Positions 33,910 through 43,673 of a DNA stretch of 64,000 nt are shown here, piece by piece (within the stretch, counting starts at the first letter, position 1; the number at the start of each line of letters is the position of its first letter). The DNA comes from Corynebacterium urinipleomorphum (GTDB taxonomy: Bacteria > Actinomycetota > Actinomycetes > Mycobacteriales > Mycobacteriaceae). The translations under genes were made by a program, and so were the position numbers. The stretch lies in NCBI RefSeq assembly GCF_900155535.1, contig NZ_LT706962.1:257079-321078 (forward strand), in the 5' to 3' direction. A model generated the notes under the pieces. It did no database searches. It saw only the letters and a program-made list of their open reading frames with translations, and had not been told where the DNA came from.

Positions 33910-35052
33910 TTAGTGCTCAGCCTCGTACTTGACGGGCTCGGGCAGGCCGCGCTCCTGGCGGACGCGGCGGGAGATGCGCTCGAGAGCGATGAGGGACTCC
34001 ACGACCATCTCCGGGGTGACCGGGAACGGCATGTTGTGGATGGTCTCCTCCTCGGCGGTGGCGGCCTTGGCCACGGCCTCGAGCTCTTCGGTGTCCTCAG
34101 GGGAGAGGCCGACCTCGGTGAGCGTGTTGGGCAGGCCGACCTTGGTGGTGAACTCGATAAAGTCCTCGAGCTCCTTGGTGTCCGCGCCCTCCATGATCAG
34201 CTGGGCGCAGGTACCGATGTTGACCTTCTGGCCGTGGGACAGACCGTGCGTCTGCTCGGCGGCGGTGAGGCCGTCGTGGATGGCGTGTGCCGCTGCGAGA
34301 CCGCCGGACTCGAAGCCAAGGCCGGACAGCAGCGTGTTGGCCTCGACAACCGCCTCGAGTGCCGGGGTGACCACGCCGGAGCGGACTGCGTCGAGCGCCG
34401 GCAGGGCGTTCTCCCAGAGGATGTCCCAGCTCAGCTTGGCCAGGGCAGCACCGGCGCGCGTCGGGTGGCCGCCGTTCATCGTGGTGCCGTTGCCCTTGGC
34501 TGCGGCGCGGGCCTCAACCCAGGTGGCCAGGGCATCGCCGATGCCAGCGACGAGGAACTGCTCCGGAGCGCCCGCGACGAGCTGGGTGTCGATGAGGACC
34601 ACGTCCGGGTTCTTCGGGTAGAAGCGGTACTCGTCGAACGCGCCGTCCTCGGTGTAGATCACGGCGAGCGTGGATGTCGGTGCGTCGGAGGAAGCGGCGG
34701 TGGGGACACTAGCCCACACAATGTCGGCATTGAAGCCGGCTGCCTTCGCGGCGTCGATGGCGGAACCGCCGCCGATGCCGACGATGATGTCGTAGTCGTT
34801 CTCCTTGATCTTCTCCACCAGACCGTCGACGGCCTTCGCGGTGGCGAATTTCTCGAAGCTAACGCGGTTGACCGGAAGGCCTTCCTTCTCAAAACCTTCG
34901 GTGAGCGGCTTTTCGACGATTCCCCACACCGTGTCGTCCGACACGAGCAACGGGTTCTCGCCGAGCTTCTTCAGGTGCTCGCCGAGATCGGCGATCGCAC
35001 CCTTTCCTTGGATGTAACGGGACGGGCTAGAGAAAATGTCGTGTTGTGCCAT
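33910..35052 (-). CDS. Iron-containing alcohol dehydrogenase (glycerol dehydrogenase-like)
   Basis: A 380-residue group III alcohol dehydrogenase. The NAD loop is IIVGIGGGSAIDAAKA. Metal ligands lie in AGIGDALATWVEA (Asp), AAHAIHDGL (His) and LSHGQKV (His), the pattern of glycerol dehydrogenase GldA. The likely reaction is glycerol to dihydroxyacetone with NAD+, but other short polyols are possible. The ATG at 35052 (MAQHDIFSSPSRY) is preferred to an upstream in-frame start; the ribosome site is weak. The gene is convergent with thrB. Confidence 0.85.
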   Translation of the reverse strand: MAQHDIFSSPSRYIQGKGAIADLGEHLKKLGENPLLVSDDTVWGIVEKPLTEGFEKEGLPVNRVSFEKFATAKAVDGLVEKIKENDYDIIVGIGGGSAIDAAKAAGFNADIVWASVPTAASSDAPTSTLAVIYTEDGAFDEYRFYPKNPDVVLIDTQLVAGAPEQFLVAGIGDALATWVEARAAAKGNGTTMNGGHPTRAGAALAKLSWDILWENALPALDAVRSGVVTPALEAVVEANTLLSGLGFESGGLAAAHAIHDGLTAAEQTHGLSHGQKVNIGTCAQLIMEGADTKELEDFIEFTTKVGLPNTLTEVGLSPEDTEELEAVAKAATAEEETIHNMPFPVTPEMVVESLIALERISRRVRQERGLPEPVKYEAEH

Positions 35053-35118
35053 ACCCCCAACGGTACGCAAGTCTGTCGCACCGTGTTTTTGGTTGGCTTA
35101 GTAGCGGTTGCCCCCGCG

Positions 35119-36873
35119 CTAGTCGGCGGCGGGGGCGCCGGTGCTGTCCTCCTCGGCTGGGCGGGTGCCGGGGCCGGGGAGGGTGATGATGTCGAATTCG
35201 TCCTTGGCCAGGTGCGACCGCAGGTCGACCTTGTCGAATTTGCCCACCGACGTCTTGTCGATGGAGCTGACGAATGTCCAGTACTCCGGCGCCATCCACG
35301 TGGGCAGCTCGCTGGCCAAGTCCTTGCGGAGTTTCTTGGCCAGGTCGATCGTGGGGGTGACGTCGGCATGGAGTACAGTCACAGCCAGCGGGCGCTCACC
35401 CCACTTCTTGTCGGGGTACCCGATGACGGCGCACTCGACAACCTCGTCAGACTCCATGATCAGGTTCTCCAGCTGGGCAGAGTAGATCCACTCGCCGCCG
35501 GAACGGATGACGTCGCGGGAGCGGTCGTAGAGCGTCATGAACCCGTCGGATGTCACCGTGCCCACATCGCCGGTGCGCAGCCAGCCGGTGTCGGTGAAGG
35601 AATCGTCGGAGCGGGGGACGGGTTCGCCGCGGAACGTCGATACGCGTTCGGACGCCTCGGGGTCCGACGGCCAGTAGTAGGAGCCGATGACCATGTTGCC
35701 GCGGACGTGGATCTCGCCGTCGTTGCGGTCGGTGCGGGAGACAATGCCGCCGTCGTTGACCACTCGGTACTCCAGCCACGGTGCGAAGCGGCCCTGGGAG
35801 ACGCGGTACGCCCAACGGCGCTCGCCGGACGCGCCCGACGGAGGGCGGGCCACCGTGCCCACCGTGGAGGTCTCCGTCATGCCCCAGACGTGAATGATGT
35901 CCACGCCGTAGCGCTCCTCCCATACCTTGATCAGCGCCGGCGGGGCGGGGGAGCCGCCAACATAGATCTCCGTCAGGGACATGCGCTCCGGCGGGTTGTG
36001 CAGGTAGTGGACCATGAGCTGGATCCACAACGTGGGCACGCCGTGCGCCACGCGCGGGTGGGTGCCTGCGATGAGCTTGGCCAGCGTCGGCGCGGACACG
36101 TCCGAATCCGGCAACACCAGGGGAGTGCCGGCCAGAAACGCGCTGAACGGGACGTTCCAGCTGAGAACGTGGTAGATCGGGATGCAGCACAGGAAGGACT
36201 CGCCGTGCGTGATCGCCAGCGAGTCCGTGGCGCGCAGACTCATCGCCGTCAGCCAGATCGACCGGTGGGAGTACGCGATGCCCTTCGGCGGGCCGCTTGT
36301 CGCCGTGGAATAGCAGATCGCCGCGGCAGTGTTCTCGGGGAGTTCGGGCCAGGGGTAGAGGGTGGAAGCGCCGTCGAGAAGCGACTCGTACGAGAAAACC
36401 TCGATGGTGCCTGGAAGCTCGCTGCGCAACTCGTCGACATCGCCCAAGCCTGTGAAGCACACCGCGCGCACCGTCGGGCACGCGTCCAACAATCGGCCGA
36501 GCTTCCGCGCCAAACGCGGGTCCGCGACAATGACCTCGATCTCCGCGTGGTTGACGATGTACGCGATCTGGTCCTCCATCAACTGCAAGTTCAGCGGCAC
36601 GAACACCGAACCCTTCGCTGATGCCGCGAACATCACCTCGAGGTGCTCCGCGCAGTTGTACATCAACGTGCCCACGCGCTGGTCCCCGTCGATGCCCAAG
36701 TGGTCCTCCAACGCATGCGCGAACGCCGCCGCCCGTGCCCCGACCGCCGCGAACGTGGTCTCCTCGGCCTCGCCCGAGCGCCACGTGGTCACCTTCGTGG
36801 AACCGTGGACCGACGCCCCGTACTCGAGGATACGGCCGACCGAGAACGGCACTTCCTGCATGGTGGAAAGCAT
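35119..36873 (-). CDS. AMP-dependent acyl-CoA ligase (fatty-acid--CoA ligase type)
   Basis: A 584-residue adenylate-forming enzyme that would activate a carboxylic acid, probably a fatty acid, with ATP and CoA. Motifs: P-loop YSTATSGPPKGIAYSHRS, VWGMTETSTVG, the hinge GWLRTGDVGTVTSDGF and YDRSRDVIRSGGEWIYSAQ, and the C-terminal catalytic lysine in DKTSVGKFDK. The ATG at 36873 has TAGAGT seven bases upstream as a possible -10 box, suggesting a leaderless mRNA. It ends 66 bases from the dehydrogenase start and may be co-transcribed with it. Confidence 0.88.
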   Translation of the reverse strand: MLSTMQEVPFSVGRILEYGASVHGSTKVTTWRSGEAEETTFAAVGARAAAFAHALEDHLGIDGDQRVGTLMYNCAEHLEVMFAASAKGSVFVPLNLQLMEDQIAYIVNHAEIEVIVADPRLARKLGRLLDACPTVRAVCFTGLGDVDELRSELPGTIEVFSYESLLDGASTLYPWPELPENTAAAICYSTATSGPPKGIAYSHRSIWLTAMSLRATDSLAITHGESFLCCIPIYHVLSWNVPFSAFLAGTPLVLPDSDVSAPTLAKLIAGTHPRVAHGVPTLWIQLMVHYLHNPPERMSLTEIYVGGSPAPPALIKVWEERYGVDIIHVWGMTETSTVGTVARPPSGASGERRWAYRVSQGRFAPWLEYRVVNDGGIVSRTDRNDGEIHVRGNMVIGSYYWPSDPEASERVSTFRGEPVPRSDDSFTDTGWLRTGDVGTVTSDGFMTLYDRSRDVIRSGGEWIYSAQLENLIMESDEVVECAVIGYPDKKWGERPLAVTVLHADVTPTIDLAKKLRKDLASELPTWMAPEYWTFVSSIDKTSVGKFDKVDLRSHLAKDEFDIITLPGPGTRPAEEDSTGAPAAD

Positions 36874-36936
36874 GCAGCTCACTCTACCGTGGGCCGTTTT
36901 GTGCGGGTTGGTGAACCGGTGTCCCGCGCCGTCCGC

Positions 36937-37147
36937 TACACTGTCGGACAAGATCGTGACCTGAGGCGCTTTTCGCCTCGCAGATTTTCACCGCCTCCAT
37001 GCCAGCTGGTTTTCGAGCATGCAGCGCGAGTCCGATCTAGCGTGCACCACCTCCGCCCCGTTTATTGCGGGCTTTGAAGGCCCGTCGGCCGAGAGTGGGG
37101 ATAACCGCGTGAAAACAGCGTCGCACGAATATGACGAAAGGACATCC
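36937..37147 (+). promoter_or_regulatory. rho promoter and long leader
   Basis: A -10-like TACACT at 36937-36942 would start transcription near 36949, giving a leader of about 200 bases before the GTG at 37148. The leader holds a perfect hairpin GAGGCG/CGCCTC (36963-36968 and 36974-36979). The rho frame is open back to an ATG at 37019 without a stop. Long leaders on rho genes often serve autoregulation by Rho itself. Confidence 0.45.
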
Positions 37148-39097
37148 GTGACCGATACGGGTAACGCCGCGAGCCAGGACCTGGCATCGCTGAAGCTTCC
37201 GGAGCTGCGCAAGATCGCCGCCGAAAAAGGCCTGCGCGGCACGTCCGCCCTGCGCAAGGGCGAGCTGATCCAAGCCATCACCACGGGCACCGTCCCGCAG
37301 CGCGCACGCCAGCGCGCCAGCGAGCAGGCCGCCGCCGACAACGCGGAGACCGGTTCCGCGCCGAGCGCCGAGAACCGCGAATCCCGCGACAACAAAGATG
37401 ACAAAGGCGAGGAGCAGCGCTACGAGTCCCGCTCCGCCGCCCGCCGCGCGCGCCGCAACCGTGCCAAGCACGGCGACAATGAGCACAAGCTTGACGACGG
37501 CTCCGCCAGCCCCGACAACCGCGACAGCTCAGACAACCGGGACAGCTCCGGCGACTCGAACGATTCTGCCGACTCGGGGCGCTCCGGCGACCGCGAGGAC
37601 AACAACGGCCGCGGCCGGGGTGGAGACCGGGACCGCGACAACCGCGGCGACAATCGCCGGGATAACGAGGACCGCGACGACCGGGGTGACCGGAACGACC
37701 GTGGCAACGGCAACGGCAACGGCGGGAATAACCGCGGCGGGAACAACAACCGGGGCGACCGCAACGATCGCGGCGGCGACAACAACCACGACGGCGGCAA
37801 CGGCAACGGCGGCGGGGGCCGCCGCGGGCGCCGGAACCGACGCAACCGCCGCAACCGCGACAACAACAACGGCGGCGGGAATAACCAGAACCACAACAAC
37901 AACGGCCAGGACTTGGACCCGGAGGAGTTGCAGGAGGTCGCGGGCATTGTCGACATCGTCGACAACAACGCCGCGTTTGTGCGCACGACGGGGTACCGGG
38001 CGAACCAGGCCGACGTGTTCATCAACAACAACCTCGTGCGCCGCTGCGGTCTGCGCTCCGGCGACGCGGTGATCGGACAGGTTCGTGCGAACGGCCAGGG
38101 CCACACGCACGGCAACGGCCGCAACCGCCAGCGCTACAACCAGCTGGTGCGCGTTGACACCGTCAACGGCATGACGGTGGACGAGGCGAAGCAGCGCGCG
38201 GAGTTCCACAAGCTCACCCCGCTGTACCCGAATCAGCGCCTGCGCCTGGAGACGGAGCCGAACATCCTGACCACGCGCGTGATCGATCTGGTCATGCCCA
38301 TCGGTAAAGGCCAGCGCGCGCTGATCGTCTCCCCGCCGAAGGCAGGTAAGACGACGATCCTGCAAAACATCGCCAACGCGATCGCGCACAACAACCCGGA
38401 GTGCTACCTCATGGTCGTGCTTGTGGACGAGCGCCCCGAGGAAGTCACCGACATGCAGCGCTCCGTCAAGGGCGAGGTCATCGCCTCCACCTTCGACCGT
38501 CCGCCGAGCGAGCACACCGCCGTGGCGGAGCTCGCCATCGAGCGCGCGAAGCGCCTCGTGGAGATGGGCCAGGATGTTGTGGTCTTGCTGGATTCCATTA
38601 CCCGTCTGGGCCGCGCGTACAACAACTCCTCGCCGGCATCGGGCCGCATCCTGTCTGGCGGTGTGGACTCGAACGCGCTCTACCCGCCGAAGCGCTTCCT
38701 CGGCGCCGCCCGCAACATCGAGGAGGGCGGCTCGCTGACCATCATCGCCACCGCCATGGTGGAGACCGGGTCCGCCGGCGACACCGTCATCTTCGAGGAG
38801 TTCAAGGGCACCGGTAACGCCGAGCTCAAGCTCGACCGCAAGATCGCGGAGCGCCGCGTCTTCCCGGCTGTGGACGTCAACCCGTCCGGTACACGCAAGG
38901 ATGAGCTGCTCATGAGCCCGGAGGAGGCGCGCATCATGCACAAGCTGCGCCGCATCCTGTCCGCGCTTGATCCGCAGCAGTCCATTGACATGCTGATCAA
39001 GCAGCTGAAGAAGACCAAGAACAACGGCGAGTTCCTCGTCGGCGTGGCGCAATCCGCACCGATGGCGGCTGACCAGGAGACGGAGGACTACCAGTAA
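37148..39097 (+). CDS. rho: Transcription termination factor Rho
   Basis: A 649-residue RNA helicase that ends transcription at Rho-dependent sites. It begins with a Rho N-domain/SAP-like segment ([20 protein letters not shown]), then about 190 residues of low-complexity Asp/Asn/Arg/Gly sequence (about 65-255) typical of high-GC actinobacteria. The RNA-binding CSD-like domain follows, then the ATPase with Walker [10 protein letters not shown] (near residue 395) and [11 protein letters not shown]. The GTG at 37148 has AAAGGA upstream. The stop overlaps the prfA start (TAATG). Confidence 0.95.
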   Translation: MTDTGNAASQDLASLKLPELRKIAAEKGLRGTSALRKGELIQAITTGTVPQRARQRASEQAAADNAETGSAPSAENRESRDNKDDKGEEQRYESRSAARRARRNRAKHGDNEHKLDDGSASPDNRDSSDNRDSSGDSNDSADSGRSGDREDNNGRGRGGDRDRDNRGDNRRDNEDRDDRGDRNDRGNGNGNGGNNRGGNNNRGDRNDRGGDNNHDGGNGNGGGGRRGRRNRRNRRNRDNNNGGGNNQNHNNNGQDLDPEELQEVAGIVDIVDNNAAFVRTTGYRANQADVFINNNLVRRCGLRSGDAVIGQVRANGQGHTHGNGRNRQRYNQLVRVDTVNGMTVDEAKQRAEFHKLTPLYPNQRLRLETEPNILTTRVIDLVMPIGKGQRALIVSPPKAGKTTILQNIANAIAHNNPECYLMVVLVDERPEEVTDMQRSVKGEVIASTFDRPPSEHTAVAELAIERAKRLVEMGQDVVVLLDSITRLGRAYNNSSPASGRILSGGVDSNALYPPKRFLGAARNIEEGGSLTIIATAMVETGSAGDTVIFEEFKGTGNAELKLDRKIAERRVFPAVDVNPSGTRKDELLMSPEEARIMHKLRRILSALDPQQSIDMLIKQLKKTKNNGEFLVGVAQSAPMAADQETEDYQ

Positions 39098-40176
39098 TGG
39101 CAGAGAAATCGCAGGTCTCGCTTGTCGACGACTACGTCTCCGAGTACCAGGGCATCCAAGCCCAGATGAGCGACCCGGAAGTGGTGGGCGACCAAGACCT
39201 CTTCCGCAAGCTCTCCAAGCGCTACGCGCAGCTGCAGCCGATCATCAACTTCAACAACGAGCTCAACCAGGCCCGCGAGGACCACGAGGCTGCCGCCGAG
39301 ATGGCGTCCGAGGACAAGGAGTTCGCTGAGGAGGCCACCCGCCTCGCAGGCGAGATTGTCCGCCTCGAAGAAGAGCTCGCCGACCTGCTCGCCCCGCGCG
39401 ACGAGCACGACGCCGACGACGTGATCATGGAGATCAAGGCCGGCGCCGGCGGCGAGGAGGCCGCTCTGTTCGCCGGCGACCTCGCCCGCATGTACCAGAA
39501 GTACGCCGAGAAAGCTGGGCTGACCTGGGACGTCCTGGACGTCGCGGAGTCCGATCTGGGCGGTGTCAAGGACATGACGGTGTCGGTGACCATGAAGAAC
39601 CCGTCGCGAGACGGCGCGTGGTCGAAGCTGAAATTCGAGGGCGGCGTCCACCGTGTCCAGCGCATCCCGGTGACGGAATCGCAGGGGCGCATCCAGACTT
39701 CCGCAGCCGGCGTCTACGTCTTCCCGGAGACTGAGGATGTCGCGGACGTCGAGATCGACGAGAAGGACATCCGCGTCGACGTGTACCGCTCGTCCGGTAA
39801 AGGTGGCCAGGGCGTGAACACGACGGACTCCGCCGTGCGCATCACGCACCTGCCCACCGGCATTGTGGTCACGTGCCAGAAGGAGCGTTCGCAGATCCAG
39901 AACCGCGCCCGCGCGATGCAGGTCCTCCAGGCCCGCCTCGAGCAGGCCGAGCGCGAGAAGGCGGAGGCTGAGGCAGCGGAGGGCCGCGCGTCCCAGGTGC
40001 GCACCATGGACCGCTCGGAGCGCATCCGCACCTACAACTGGCCGGAGAACCGCATCTCGGATCACCGGATTGGTTTCAAGGCGAACAACCTCGATTCCGT
40101 CCTCGATGGAAACATGGACGACCTGATCGGCGCGCTGCAGACCCACGAGCGCCAGGAGCGTCTTGAAGCCGAATAG
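39097..40176 (+). CDS. prfA: Peptide chain release factor 1
   Basis: A 359-residue class 1 release factor that ends translation at UAA and UAG. The GGQ catalytic motif is in [18 protein letters not shown] (residues 236-238). The codon-recognition region has the PVT-type tripeptide in [15 protein letters not shown]-terminal helices match RF1. The start overlaps the rho stop by one base and its end overlaps the prmC start by 14 bases, so these genes are co-translated; PrmC modifies the GGQ glutamine of this protein. Confidence 0.96.
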   Translation: MAEKSQVSLVDDYVSEYQGIQAQMSDPEVVGDQDLFRKLSKRYAQLQPIINFNNELNQAREDHEAAAEMASEDKEFAEEATRLAGEIVRLEEELADLLAPRDEHDADDVIMEIKAGAGGEEAALFAGDLARMYQKYAEKAGLTWDVLDVAESDLGGVKDMTVSVTMKNPSRDGAWSKLKFEGGVHRVQRIPVTESQGRIQTSAAGVYVFPETEDVADVEIDEKDIRVDVYRSSGKGGQGVNTTDSAVRITHLPTGIVVTCQKERSQIQNRARAMQVLQARLEQAEREKAEAEAAEGRASQVRTMDRSERIRTYNWPENRISDHRIGFKANNLDSVLDGNMDDLIGALQTHERQERLEAE

Positions 40177-41017
40177 TCTCCGCGAGACCATCACCCGCGC
40201 CGCGCAGCTGCTTGCCGACGCGGGCGTTTCATCTCCGCTTGTCGACGCCCGCCTCATCGCTTCCCACCTCATCGGCATTACCCCGATGGAGCTCGTGTTC
40301 GCCGAGCCGCCCGCGGGTTTCGATGACCATTACGCCATTCTCATCTCCCGCCGGGCGAAGAGGGAGCCGCTGCAGCACATCCTTGGCACAGCTCCGTTCG
40401 GCGTCCACGACTTCCGTGTCGGACCGGGCGTGTTCATCCCGCGCCCGGAGACCGAGGTGCTCGCCGAATGGGCGGTGGACCTAAAACCAAGCGGAACTGT
40501 CGTCGACTTCGGCACTGGATCGGGAGCTCTCGCCATTTACATCGCTGAGCGTGCACGACCCGCGCAGGTGATTGGGGTGGAGAAGTCCGATGTCGCAGTG
40601 GCCGCCGCACGCGAGAATGCTGCGCCATTTCCTAATGTCCGGATTATCCAGGGCGACATGACGGACCCCGGCCTCCTTGAGGAGCTCACCGGAACCGTTG
40701 AGCTTATCGTGGCGAATCCGCCGTACGTTCCGTTCGTACCGGAAGAAGCAGGGGAGCTGGAGCCGGAGGTGTATCACGATCCGCTCGACGCAGTCTTCTC
40801 GGGCGACGACGGCATGGACGCGATCCGGGGGCTCATCCCCGTCGCCGCGCGGTTGCTTGCCCCCGGCGGCGCACTTGGAATCGAGCACGACGACACCACC
40901 GCCGAACTGACTCGCCAGCTCGTCGAAGCGGACGGATCATTCGGGGACATCCGCAACATGGCCGACCTGACAGGACGCAAGCGTTTTGTCACGGCGAGTA
41001 AGCTTTCGACCAACTGA
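40163..41017 (+). CDS. prmC: Release factor glutamine methyltransferase PrmC (HemK)
   Basis: A 284-residue SAM-dependent methyltransferase that methylates the glutamine of the GGQ motif in release factors. The N-terminal helical domain is followed by the Rossmann fold with SAM motif [15 protein letters not shown] and the NPPY catalytic motif in [13 protein letters not shown] (Asn185). The TTG start at 40163 overlaps prfA by 14 bases; a later start cannot be excluded. Its place after prfA is the usual one. Confidence 0.93.
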   Translation: MKPNSLRETITRAAQLLADAGVSSPLVDARLIASHLIGITPMELVFAEPPAGFDDHYAILISRRAKREPLQHILGTAPFGVHDFRVGPGVFIPRPETEVLAEWAVDLKPSGTVVDFGTGSGALAIYIAERARPAQVIGVEKSDVAVAAARENAAPFPNVRIIQGDMTDPGLLEELTGTVELIVANPPYVPFVPEEAGELEPEVYHDPLDAVFSGDDGMDAIRGLIPVAARLLAPGGALGIEHDDTTAELTRQLVEADGSFGDIRNMADLTGRKRFVTASKLSTN

Positions 41018-41045
41018 CCGCAACAGGAAAAGGAGCATCCCTCCG

Positions 41046-41711
41046 ATGCCGAGCAGAATCTACGACTGCCTTGACCCCCAGGGGCGCCAAGAGGGCATTG
41101 ACATCGCCGCCCGCGCTGTGCGGGCAGGGCAGTGCGTGGTGCTGCCTACTGACACGGTGTACGGGATTGGGGTGGACGCGTTCAACCCGGATGCCGTCGC
41201 TAAGCTGCTTGCTACGAAGCGGCGCGGTGCGGACATGCCCGTGCCTGTTTTGGTGGGCTCGTGGACGACGATCCAGGGTCTCGTGCGCGAGTTCACCGAC
41301 ACGGCGAAGACGCTTGTCGAGGCCTTCTGGCCCGGAGGTCTCTCCCTCGTCGTGCCCGAGGCTCCGTCCTTGCCGTGGAATCTCGGTGACACGCGCGGCA
41401 CCGTGCTGCTCCGTATGCCGCTGCAATCGGTGGCGATCGAGCTGCTCCGCGAGGTCGGCCCGATGGCCGTGTCCAGTGCCAATATCTCCGGTCAGGCCCC
41501 GCCAGTCTCCGCTGCCGGCGCCCGCGAGCAGTTCGGCGAAGCAGTGCAGACGTACCTTGACGGCGGAACATCCCAGGTGGGCACCCCGTCGACGATTCTG
41601 GACATTTCCGGCCCCACCCCTGTGATTCTCCGCGAGGGCGCCGTGAGCCCCCAGCAAATTGGTGAGGTCCTGAACCTTGACCCCGAGGAGCTGAGGCGGA
41701 AAGACAGGTAG
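41046..41711 (+). CDS. L-threonylcarbamoyladenylate synthase (Sua5/YrdC family)
   Basis: A 221-residue enzyme that makes threonylcarbamoyl-AMP from threonine, bicarbonate and ATP for the t6A37 modification of ANN-decoding tRNAs. Family motifs: VVLPTDTVYGIGVDAFNPD, LLATKRRGADMPVPVLV (KRP-type loop), FWPGGLSLVVP, and VSSANISGQ. The ATG at 41046 follows AAAAGGAG by 11 bases; the longer frame upstream overlaps prmC and is not conserved-looking. Confidence 0.93.
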   Translation: MPSRIYDCLDPQGRQEGIDIAARAVRAGQCVVLPTDTVYGIGVDAFNPDAVAKLLATKRRGADMPVPVLVGSWTTIQGLVREFTDTAKTLVEAFWPGGLSLVVPEAPSLPWNLGDTRGTVLLRMPLQSVAIELLREVGPMAVSSANISGQAPPVSAAGAREQFGEAVQTYLDGGTSQVGTPSTILDISGPTPVILREGAVSPQQIGEVLNLDPEELRRKDR

Positions 41712-41715
41712 AGCC

Positions 41716-42855
41716 ATGACCGGATCTGGTGTCCCGTTACGGGAACTCGGGCTGGTCATTCTCGTCGCCGCGGTGATCAGCTACTTGGCGACGGGCCCCG
41801 TCCGCTCGCTGCTCGTCCGTACCGGCCGCATCGCTGAAATCCGCGAGCGCGACGTGCACACTCAACCGACACCGAGCCTGGGCGGGGTAGCCATGTTCAC
41901 CGGCTTTCTGTCGGCGGTGTATCTGGCGATGCAGTTGCCGGCGCTCACGCGTGGTTTCGCACCCGTGACACCGGAGATGACAGCGGTGGTCATCGGCGCC
42001 TTTCTCATCGTCGTGGTGGGGATTATCGACGACCTCTACGAGCTCGGCGCCCTCTCCAAATTCTTCGGCCAGATCGTCGCGGCCGTGACGATGTCCGTGA
42101 TGGGCCTGTCGTTCAGCGTGTTCTATCTGCCGTTCAATGGCGGCACCACCCTTATTCTCGATCAGACTCAGGGCGTCGTCGTGTCCTCCTTGCTCATCGT
42201 GATGCTCATTAACGCCTTCAATTTCGTTGACGGCATCGACGGTCTGGCAGCCGGTCTCGGCATGATCGCGGGCGCGGCGATCCTGGTCTTTTCGCTCACT
42301 GTGCTCCACGATCAGGGTGGTGCCGTGTCCGCGTATCCGCCCGCCATTATCTGCGCCGCGCTGGTGGGAATGTGCGCGGGCTTCCTGCCGCACAATTACG
42401 AGCCCGCGCGAATCTTCATGGGGGACTCCGGCGCGATGCTGATCGGTCTGCTTCTCGCTGCTGCATCGATCTCCGCGTCCGGCAAGATCAACATGTCCCT
42501 CTACGGCACCGCCGACTTTGTCGCCCTGATCAGCCCGTTCATTGTCGTGGTGGCCGCCGTTGCGCTCCCCGTGATCGACCTGGTCATGGCCGTGATCCGC
42601 CGCGTCTCCCAAGGCAAGAGCCCGTTCGCGGCCGACCGGCAGCACATCCACCACCGGTTGCTCGCACTTGGGCACACACACCGTCGCACGGTGCTGGTGC
42701 TGTATATGTGGGTCTCCGCAATCGCGTTCGGTGCTGTCAGTTTCTCGGTCATCCCGTCGCGGTATGCCGCGGTGCTTCTCACTACCGCGGTCGCATTGGC
42801 GGCGGTAGCCACAGCTGTGCCCGCGATGAAGGGGAAGATCGGCCCCTCGCGGTAG
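41716..42855 (+). CDS. wecA: Undecaprenyl/decaprenyl-phosphate GlcNAc-1-phosphate transferase (WecA)
   Basis: A 379-residue membrane enzyme of the MraY/WecA family with about 11 helices. It moves GlcNAc-1-phosphate from UDP-GlcNAc to decaprenyl phosphate, the first step of the arabinogalactan linker in mycolic-acid bacteria. Key motifs: VVGIIDDLYELG (DD), NAFNFVDGIDGLAAG (D), FMGDSG, and the basic loop DRQHIHHRLL. It starts 4 bases after the Sua5 gene, upstream of the atp genes as in C. glutamicum and M. tuberculosis. Confidence 0.93.
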   Translation: MTGSGVPLRELGLVILVAAVISYLATGPVRSLLVRTGRIAEIRERDVHTQPTPSLGGVAMFTGFLSAVYLAMQLPALTRGFAPVTPEMTAVVIGAFLIVVVGIIDDLYELGALSKFFGQIVAAVTMSVMGLSFSVFYLPFNGGTTLILDQTQGVVVSSLLIVMLINAFNFVDGIDGLAAGLGMIAGAAILVFSLTVLHDQGGAVSAYPPAIICAALVGMCAGFLPHNYEPARIFMGDSGAMLIGLLLAAASISASGKINMSLYGTADFVALISPFIVVVAAVALPVIDLVMAVIRRVSQGKSPFAADRQHIHHRLLALGHTHRRTVLVLYMWVSAIAFGAVSFSVIPSRYAAVLLTTAVALAAVATAVPAMKGKIGPSR

Positions 42856-42866
42856 CATGAGCTTCT

Positions 42867-43325
42867 GTGAAACCTAACGGCACCGACGCGAACACTCCCC
42901 ACGGCACCGAATCCGATTACCGCGAGTATGAGGACCCCCAGGCTCCGCTCAAGCGCGCCCTGAAACTCGGCGGCTGGGCGCTCGTCGCCCTCACCATTGT
43001 CTCTTTGGCTGTGTGGGGCGGAATGCGTGACCTACCGGGGATCTGGGGGGTACTGCTCGGCTCGGCCATCGGCGGCGGTTTTGTTCTCCTGACCGTCGTC
43101 TCGGTGCTGCTGACCTCGAACACTACGCCGGCGACGACGATGACGGTCGTGCTCGGTAGCTGGTTGGTCAAGCTCTTAGTCTTGATGGGACTTCTCGCGT
43201 GGCTGCGCACCATGACGTTCTACGACACCGCCGCCTTCGCGGTCACCATCATCGCCGCGCTCGTCGTCGTTCTGGCCACCGAGGTGTGGGGAATCATGAC
43301 GACGCGGACGCTGTACGTGGGGTAG
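42867..43325 (+). CDS. AtpI-like ATP synthase accessory membrane protein
   Basis: A 152-residue protein with a polar N-terminus (about residues 1-34) and four membrane helices: WALVALTIVSLAVWG, GVLLGSAIGGGFVLLTVV, a third after TTPATTMTVVL, and AAFAVTIIAALVVVLATEVW. Proteins at this place in corynebacteria and mycobacteria are taken as AtpI equivalents that help c-ring assembly or Mg2+ supply. Sequence similarity to E. coli AtpI is low; the call rests on topology and position. The GTG start at 42867 follows a TAGCAT box by 8 bases and may be leaderless. Confidence 0.75.
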   Translation: MKPNGTDANTPHGTESDYREYEDPQAPLKRALKLGGWALVALTIVSLAVWGGMRDLPGIWGVLLGSAIGGGFVLLTVVSVLLTSNTTPATTMTVVLGSWLVKLLVLMGLLAWLRTMTFYDTAAFAVTIIAALVVVLATEVWGIMTTRTLYVG

Positions 43326-43479
43326 CGGGGGAAGCGTCGATAAGCGGGTGCCCCCTGTGATCTACCTAACAGGGACCTGAATGGTGCCCGCACCTGCTCA
43401 TACGCGGAGTGTGAAACAGAACCCCCTCAATCCCCGCGACAGGCTCCCCCCAACATGCCCGATTCGTGCTCTCTGCTGA

Positions 43480-43667
43480 TAGGCTGATCGCGGGTTAGAA
43501 GAGGAGAGCTACGCCTTAATGGGGTAACCGCCTCTAAAAGTCCCCTGCACCGCGGTAGCTGATGTGCGACGGAGTCCGCCGCGGAAGGCAGAAATGAAGA
43601 CGTCCATCGCACCGCACTTCCCGCAAGTGCGGCCCGAGAACGGGAGAGAACGCTGAGCGTTACAACT
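43480..43667 (+). promoter_or_regulatory. atp operon promoter and long structured leader
   Basis: The 348-base gap between the AtpI-like gene and atpB holds one dispersed 11-bp word (43335-43345) and then a -10-like TGATAGGCT (TAGGCT at 43480-43485). The transcript would have a leader of about 180 bases with several stems: AGCTAC/GTAGCT (43507-43512 with 43555-43560) enclosing GGGG/CCCC; CCGCACTT/AAGTGCGG (43612-43619 with 43625-43632); and CCCG/CGGG (43633-43636 with 43641-43644) just ahead of atpB. No known riboswitch class is recognised. Confidence 0.55.
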
Positions 43668-43673
43668 TTGGCC

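Noticed and set aside
33364..36621. 1085-codon open frame on the plus strand
   Set aside because: It opposes the dehydrogenase and acyl-CoA ligase genes, which have full family motifs; the frame shows only shadow sequence.
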